This document shows, piece by piece, positions 34,060-38,512 of a stretch of 38,512 nucleotides of DNA; within the stretch, counting starts at the first letter, position 1; each line of letters starts with the position of its first letter. The position numbers and the translations under genes are program-made. The notes under the pieces were generated by a model. That model ran no database searches. It was not told the origin of the DNA and worked only from the letters and a program-made list of their open reading frames with translations. This DNA is from an uncultured Spartobacteria bacterium (GTDB lineage: Bacteria > Verrucomicrobiota > Verrucomicrobiia > Chthoniobacterales > Chthoniobacteraceae). The stretch is taken from the NCBI GenBank assembly GCA_903919125.1, contig CAIXGS010000049.1, forward strand, positions 1 to 38,512, given 5' to 3'.

Positions 34060-35442
34060 TTAGGCGTTCACCGTCATCTCTTTTATCTGTTTAGTTGCAA
34101 TACCCAAAGGACGATCCAGCGGGATGCCGATACAGGTGAGCAACGTAGTGAGCAGGTCGCCTTGGTTGCCTTGGATACCAGTCAAAAAACGTCCACTCTG
34201 AATAGAACCACCTCCCCTGCCCGCTATAATAAAAGGCAAGTTCTCCCGTGAGTGCTTGTTTCCGTCCTCGAGGCCGGAGCCCCACATCATGATGCAGTTG
34301 TCGAGAAGGGTACCGTCGCCTTCTCTGAGGCTGTGCATCTTCTTCACCATGTATGCGAATTGAGCGATGTTGAAGGCGGTGATGGCGGCGACTTTATCAC
34401 GCTTGTCAGCTTGGTTGTTGTGATGAGTCTGAGAGTGATGCTCGTCCTTGAACCCTAATTCTGGATAGGAAACGCCGTTCGGTGTGGAACCAATGTAGGT
34501 ACTGACTCGCGTCGTGTCGGTTTGGAAAGCCAGCACGTTCAGATCACACATGACCTGCATGTATTCACTACGTTTGTCACCCACAGGAATCTTAATCTCA
34601 ATGGGCGGCGAATCCGATGCGTTGCGCTTGCTGGCGCTCACTCCGGCCTTCTCCAAAGCCGCCTCTTTCTGCCGATACTCCATAGCCGCAATGCGACGTT
34701 CCACCGAACGCACGCTGTCCAAATATTCGTCGAGTTTGTGTTGGTCGTCCTGTGGCAACCTGCGACGAAGTTCCTTTGCCCCGCCAAGGACCAAGTCCAG
34801 CATTTGTCGGTCTAGCGGATCCGCCTGAGCCGGACGCCCAGACTCATCGCCCTTTCCAAAGAGCCGATTCAACACATTGCGTGGATTTGTCTCCGCAGGA
34901 ACTGCCTGCGTGGCAGAACGAAAGCTGCAATGCGAATAATACCCTTCATTCAGCCCCTCCTGGTTTTCCTTGTGCGTCTGCGGCATCGTTGCCAACTCCA
35001 AGGAAGGCAAAGAGGTAAGACCGCCCACATAGTTTGCGGCAATCTGATCTGCGGAAATCGAAATGTTAATTTGCTTGCGCCGATTCGGGTCCGGGAGCGC
35101 CGCTGTGAGCCAAGTGGACAACTCAAGCGCGTGCGGTGCGCCATTGAACGGAGCAATCGGAACGCCCGATATCCCCTTCATCAGCAAACACTCTTGGAGC
35201 ACCGGCCCAAGCGCTTCCAAAGCAGGCGGCGGCGCCGACAAAAAGCTTTCCTCTGTTGCGGGCCAAAATTGATCCATAATGACCCCGTGCGGCATATACA
35301 TGAAACCGAGACGAACCGGCGGTTTCACTGCCTTCATCTTCCTCGAATCCGCCCAGCCCATAGTCTCCAAAAGCGGAAGTGCGAGCGAGGCCCCGATGCC
35401 CTTGAGACAAGCGCGGCGACTGAGTCGAAAGTTATTTAACAT
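34060..35442 (-). CDS. DUF1552 protein (Tat-exported)
   Basis: 460 residues from the ATG at 35442, which overlaps the last codons and stop of the upstream gene by 11 bp; a longer frame to 35472 would overlap more. A twin-arginine type signal is present ([22 protein letters not shown], split here only by eye, with R9-R10). The body is standard DUF1552: [71 protein letters not shown], and a C-terminal [18 protein letters not shown]. Function not established. Nearly always paired with a DUF1592-type cytochrome protein, as here, and cotranscribed with it. Confidence 0.93.
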   Translation of the reverse strand: MLNNFRLSRRACLKGIGASLALPLLETMGWADSRKMKAVKPPVRLGFMYMPHGVIMDQFWPATEESFLSAPPPALEALGPVLQECLLMKGISGVPIAPFNGAPHALELSTWLTAALPDPNRRKQINISISADQIAANYVGGLTSLPSLELATMPQTHKENQEGLNEGYYSHCSFRSATQAVPAETNPRNVLNRLFGKGDESGRPAQADPLDRQMLDLVLGGAKELRRRLPQDDQHKLDEYLDSVRSVERRIAAMEYRQKEAALEKAGVSASKRNASDSPPIEIKIPVGDKRSEYMQVMCDLNVLAFQTDTTRVSTYIGSTPNGVSYPELGFKDEHHSQTHHNNQADKRDKVAAITAFNIAQFAYMVKKMHSLREGDGTLLDNCIMMWGSGLEDGNKHSRENLPFIIAGRGGGSIQSGRFLTGIQGNQGDLLTTLLTCIGIPLDRPLGIATKQIKEMTVNA

Positions 35443-37384
35443 TGGACGCGGAGGTGACGGGTTCACGGACACGCTGATTCATGAAAGGATAACTGCGCAC
35501 CACCTCAGAGATTAGCGTCTGAATGCGATAGTCGTCTTTGGCGAGGGTCTCCATCAGAAAATCCACCACAATTTCGTCGTAGCCTTCCAGTTGCCTGCAC
35601 AAAGCGTAAGCCAGCAGCTTCTCTGTCAGGTTTCGCGCAAGCTCAGCCTTTCGCCCAGCGATAATCCCCTTGAGCTCACGGGGGGAGGAAAAGCGCTTCC
35701 CGCCCGGAAGCTCACCGGCTGCGTCGATCACTCCACCCGAATCATCCCGCTCGCGCCAGCGCCCGATCGCATCAAAGTTTTCGAGGCCAAACCCTATAGG
35801 GTCGAGAATTTTGTGACAGTTGGCGCATACCGCGTTTGTACGATGCAATTCCGTACGCTGCCGCAAAGTCAAATCCGCGACCGTCTTCTTGTCCTGTTTT
35901 TCCAAAGCAGGAACATTCGGCGGCGCGGGCGGGACGTGTTCTCCCAACACCTGCTCGAGCACCCACACACCGCGTTTCACTGCACTCGTCCGGTTGGGAA
36001 ACGAGGTCACCGCCAGAACTCCCGGCATGCCTAAAATTCCCCCACGATTTGCATCCGTGAGCTTCACTTTGCGCATTTCGGGCCCGGTGACGGCATTTTC
36101 CAAACCGTAAAGCGGGGCGAGGGTCCCATTGAGAAAAGTGTAATCGCTATCCACGAAACTGACGACGCTCCGGTTTTCGCGCACGATGCTTTCAAAAAAC
36201 AGCCTCGCCTCGTTGTACATTGCCTCGCGCATCTCGCCGCTCATAGAGGGGAATTTTGCGGTGTCGAAGGTCTTCGTCTCCAGAGTATCAAGCCCAAGCC
36301 ACTGCGCGCCAAAACCATCGAACAACGCTCGAGAACGCTTGTCCTCTAGCAAACGCCTGACTTGCGCCCCGAGAGTCGCCGGTTCGTGGAGTTTCCCCTG
36401 ATCCGCCAAAGCCGACAATTCTGCATCGGGCGTCGTCGACCACAATAAGTACGACAAACGGCAAGCGAGCTGATGATCATCCAGTGCCACAAATTCGCTT
36501 CCAACCTCAACCTCCTTGGCTGGAGTGATAAAAAGGAACTGCGGAGAAATGAGCACCGCTTTGAGCATTAGGCGAAGTGCCTCTGAATAAGCCAGTTTAC
36601 GTGCACTCGCCAAATCAAACACGCTCAGCAACACCTCCAACTCTGCATCAGTAGGCGGACGACGATAAGCGTCTCGGGCAAGCGAGACAGCGACCTTTCG
36701 CGCTGCCGCACGCGCATCCGTTCCCGGTGATGGCGGCTCACCAAAAAGGCGCTTCTGGATTTCAGTAGGCGGCGCATCCTTAGGCGCCAGAATCTTATCC
36801 AACACCTCATTCGCAATCCCAAGATATTGCTCGGATTGAAGAGACGACAAAGTGTTCAGATACCCTTCCCCAAACACTTCGTCTGGCAACCGATTCGCAA
36901 TCGCTGGATCGACTCCGAAAAGATCGTGCAGTGTGTTGCCGTACTCCACCTTGGTAAGACGACGCATCACGAAGGGACCGGGATCTTTCGGACTAAGGTA
37001 CTTAATCTTGCCGATCCACTTAGCAAACTTTTCACGCTCTTCCTCCGTCGGTTGATTCTTCGCATCATCCGGCGGCATATCATGAGCCTTAACATTAAGA
37101 AGGCCCTGCTTCCAACGTTTGCTGGACATCATGTCTCCAGGCTTTTTGAGCGCGGCCAGATAATTGATTCCGCCCTTCCTCTTTTTCTCCCCGTGACACT
37201 CCGCGCAATAGTTTTTTACAAACGGAGTCATTTCGTCACGAAACGCCTTTATCGCATCAGCCTGAAGCGCAGCGAAATCCAGACCTTCCACTGAATCAGC
37301 CTTTAACGAAGTAGGCAGCAACACCGCCAAGCCAAAAACGGTCAGAGCGACAATGCCGCGGCTAAGAGTTCGTTGCTTAATCAT
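35432..37384 (-). CDS. PVC cytochrome-type protein with DUF1587-1595-1592-1588-1585
   Basis: 650 residues with a signal peptide ([20 protein letters not shown]). A heme site C60-A-E-C63-H64 opens the mature part; then DUF1587 ([19 protein letters not shown], about 141-205), DUF1595 ([17 protein letters not shown]), DUF1592 ([20 protein letters not shown]), DUF1588 ([19 protein letters not shown], with CANCH of the second CxxCH near residue 527) and DUF1585 ([20 protein letters not shown]). The length is at the low end for the family but all modules are seen. Periplasmic, probably redox-active; substrate unknown. Its final codons overlap the start of the DUF1552 gene. Confidence 0.93.
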   Translation of the reverse strand: MIKQRTLSRGIVALTVFGLAVLLPTSLKADSVEGLDFAALQADAIKAFRDEMTPFVKNYCAECHGEKKRKGGINYLAALKKPGDMMSSKRWKQGLLNVKAHDMPPDDAKNQPTEEEREKFAKWIGKIKYLSPKDPGPFVMRRLTKVEYGNTLHDLFGVDPAIANRLPDEVFGEGYLNTLSSLQSEQYLGIANEVLDKILAPKDAPPTEIQKRLFGEPPSPGTDARAAARKVAVSLARDAYRRPPTDAELEVLLSVFDLASARKLAYSEALRLMLKAVLISPQFLFITPAKEVEVGSEFVALDDHQLACRLSYLLWSTTPDAELSALADQGKLHEPATLGAQVRRLLEDKRSRALFDGFGAQWLGLDTLETKTFDTAKFPSMSGEMREAMYNEARLFFESIVRENRSVVSFVDSDYTFLNGTLAPLYGLENAVTGPEMRKVKLTDANRGGILGMPGVLAVTSFPNRTSAVKRGVWVLEQVLGEHVPPAPPNVPALEKQDKKTVADLTLRQRTELHRTNAVCANCHKILDPIGFGLENFDAIGRWRERDDSGGVIDAAGELPGGKRFSSPRELKGIIAGRKAELARNLTEKLLAYALCRQLEGYDEIVVDFLMETLAKDDYRIQTLISEVVRSYPFMNQRVREPVTSASNVK

Positions 37385-37612
37385 GCGTGCTAAATACAGA
37401 CGTGGATCAACCTTTGATTATAATTTGTTCTGCCTGAAATGGTGAGAGGAGATCCCTTTTAAAAATCAAGAGTTGAGGAGATACCAGTTCGTGTGCACCG
37501 CATCGAGTGGTTTCACACCGCCGTTCCCACACGGAATGGGTTGCTTAAAAGTGCGACGAGTTCGGGTTTGACTCGACAACCCAGAACTGTAGTTGAGAAT
37601 AGAACTGAATTA

Positions 37613-37689
37613 GCACTCGTAGCTCAACTGGATAGAGCGCTGCCCTCCGAAGGCAGAGGTTATGGGTTCGACCCCCGTCGAGTGCACCA
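37613..37689 (+). tRNA. tRNA-Arg(CCG)
   Basis: Full cloverleaf: acceptor GCACTCG/CGAGTGC, D-arm GCTC/GAGC, anticodon arm CTGCC-CTCCGAA-GGCAG with anticodon CCG, T-arm ATGGG-TTCGACC-CCCGT with one wobble, discriminator A, and an encoded CCA (37687-37689). It stands alone, 244 bp before a toxin-antitoxin pair. Confidence 0.97.
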
Positions 37690-37933
37690 ATTTTAAAGCA
37701 CTTCAAACCAACGGTTTACAGAAGAAAAGAAGCGAGGTCTACACTAGGGTCTACCGCACGCAATGGAATGCGCAAATCTAAAGCAAAGTCCCTCAGGGGC
37801 GACTGACTGCGCTCTTGGATGACGCCAATGCGGACTATTACGCGGGGGGCTGCACTCCGCTTGAATTGGGGGCGGCCAGAGAATTACTCTAATTGAGCTC
37901 CACTCGCAGCGCATTTCCCTGTATGCTACATAT
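37690..37933. other. Intergenic region between tRNA-Arg and antitoxin gene
   Basis: 244 bp without a recognisable gene. No repeat of the tRNA 3' end is evident inside the window, so an attachment-site duplication is not demonstrated. The small palindrome CATATATG (37929-37936) covers the antitoxin start codon. Confidence 0.4.
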
Positions 37934-38182
37934 ATGAGTGCTTTCAGTGCAGTTCTTGCTCCCAGTTCCGATGGAACCCTGCATGTGCCGATTCCAGAAA
38001 ATTGGATTAAGCAGGGCGTAACAGCCGTTTTGATTAAGGCGGACATTGAACCACTTGGGGGCATAAACTTGAATCCTGAACAAAACAAAGCACTTAAAGG
38101 TTTCGGATGTCTTAGAGGCAAGGTCTCATTAGCACCGGACTTCGACGAACCGATTGCGGGCTTCAAAGAATACTCGGCGTAA
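37934..38182 (+). CDS. DUF2281-type antitoxin
   Basis: 82 residues. The C-terminal part GCLRGKVSLAPDFDEPIAGFKEYS is typical of DUF2281 antitoxins, whose acidic tail blocks the partner ribonuclease. The N-terminal half (GTLHVPIPENWIKQG) is less conserved and may dimerise or bind DNA. The stop TAA at 38180-38182 overlaps the expected start position of the PIN toxin. A type II module of the VapBC kind is clear from the order and overlap. Confidence 0.85.
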   Translation: MSAFSAVLAPSSDGTLHVPIPENWIKQGVTAVLIKADIEPLGGINLNPEQNKALKGFGCLRGKVSLAPDFDEPIAGFKEYSA

Positions 38183-38512
38183 GGCTTCTTCTTGATACCC
38201 ATGCTTTGCTGTGGTTTTGCGAGGGGCACGCATCTCTGAGCGATGCGGCTAAAAATGCCATTCAAAATCAGGACAATGAACGATTTGTCAGTTTGGCAAC
38301 GGCTTGGGAGGTGGCGATCAAAATTAGCCTCGGCAAACTTCAGCTCGGCATAGACTTCGACGTTCTCTTCTCTGACGTCTTGCACGCTAACGGGTTCAGC
38401 TTGCTTCCTCTAAAATTAGACCTCTATTCCCGGCTCATTTCGTTACCTCAGCATCATGGAGACCCATTTGACCGCGCCCTAATTGTGCAGGCTCAAATAG
38501 AGGAACTTCAGA
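38179..38512 (+). pseudogene. VapC-type PIN toxin, start codon altered, cut by window end
   Basis: The frame from 38179 reads VRLLLDTHALLWFCEG, then SLATAWEVAIKISLGKL, and HHGDPFDRALIVQAQ, the pattern of Sll0205-like PIN domain ribonucleases with acidic residues in LLDTH, WEVAIK and DPFDR. It is uninterrupted to the window end at about 111 residues, so only a few residues are missing. The first codon is GTA where GTG overlapping the antitoxin stop would be expected; no ATG, GTG or TTG lies shortly before the conserved LLLDTH. The nearest alternatives are ATA at 38170 or an internal TTG, which would remove the first catalytic Asp. Either it is silent or it uses a rare start; a sequencing error is possible. 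Confidence 0.7.

Noticed and set aside
37744-38385. 213-codon minus-strand frame over the toxin-antitoxin region
   Set aside because: It lies antisense to the clearly recognisable DUF2281 and PIN genes and has no recognisable domain.

Overview
The window looks like a chromosomal segment of a Verrucomicrobiota bacterium (PVC group). The evidence is the stock of secreted protein families that are largely confined to Planctomycetota and Verrucomicrobiota: a ThuA/NPCBM/PVC-type dehydrogenase/CxxCH giant protein, a DUF1549-LamG-DUF1553 cytochrome protein paired with a DUF1501 protein, a DUF1592-type cytochrome protein paired with a DUF1552 protein, plus a sulfatase and a secreted PQQ-like beta-propeller. 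A planctomycete cannot be excluded from the sequence alone. Many genes lack a clear Shine-Dalgarno sequence; a few have a strong one that decides the start.

Layout. 1-837: REP-like palindromes and a 24-bp tandem repeat in front of a Y1 (HUH) transposase of the IS200/RAYT type. 1036-4173: hsdR of a type I restriction system, without hsdM or hsdS in the window and with a REP-like palindrome inside its coding sequence. 4278-6392: secreted two-domain alpha/beta hydrolase. 9951-6564 (minus): probable operon TetR-like regulator, UbiB/ABC1 kinase-like protein, MFS efflux transporter; the ribosome binding site of the MFS gene lies in a 9-bp hairpin. 14583-10487 (minus): a giant ThuA-to-cytochrome protein split in two by an 8-bp tandem duplication. 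About 14804-14877: a remnant copy of the start of the TetR gene. 15797-15166 (minus): DUF433/DUF5615 toxin-antitoxin pair next to tRNA-Lys(CTT). 17423-16128 and 19081-17687 (minus): secreted PQQ-like propeller and a polyprenyl-phosphate sugar transferase.

19274-21790 is mutS. It converges on a compact minus-strand operon (24775-21827) of a MoeZ-type adenylyltransferase/rhodanese, a Trm112-like protein, a PPK2 polyphosphate kinase and a LysM lipoprotein. Next come a glycine-rich RRM RNA-binding protein with a good intrinsic terminator and a secreted FKBP isomerase. 31351-26568 (minus) is the DUF1549/DUF1553 plus DUF1501 pair, 32020-33561 is a sulfatase, and 37384-34060 (minus) is the DUF1592-type plus DUF1552 pair. 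Together with the hydrolase, ThuA protein and propeller these suggest a lifestyle of degrading complex, probably sulfated or acetylated, polysaccharides. The right end carries tRNA-Arg(CCG) and a DUF2281/VapC-type toxin-antitoxin pair whose toxin lacks a normal start codon and runs off the window.

Most striking observations: the 8-bp duplication that breaks the giant protein, the hairpin that sequesters the MFS ribosome binding site, the missing toxin start codon (GTA where GTG would be expected), the REP-like insert in hsdR, and two unrelated families of REP-like palindromic elements.
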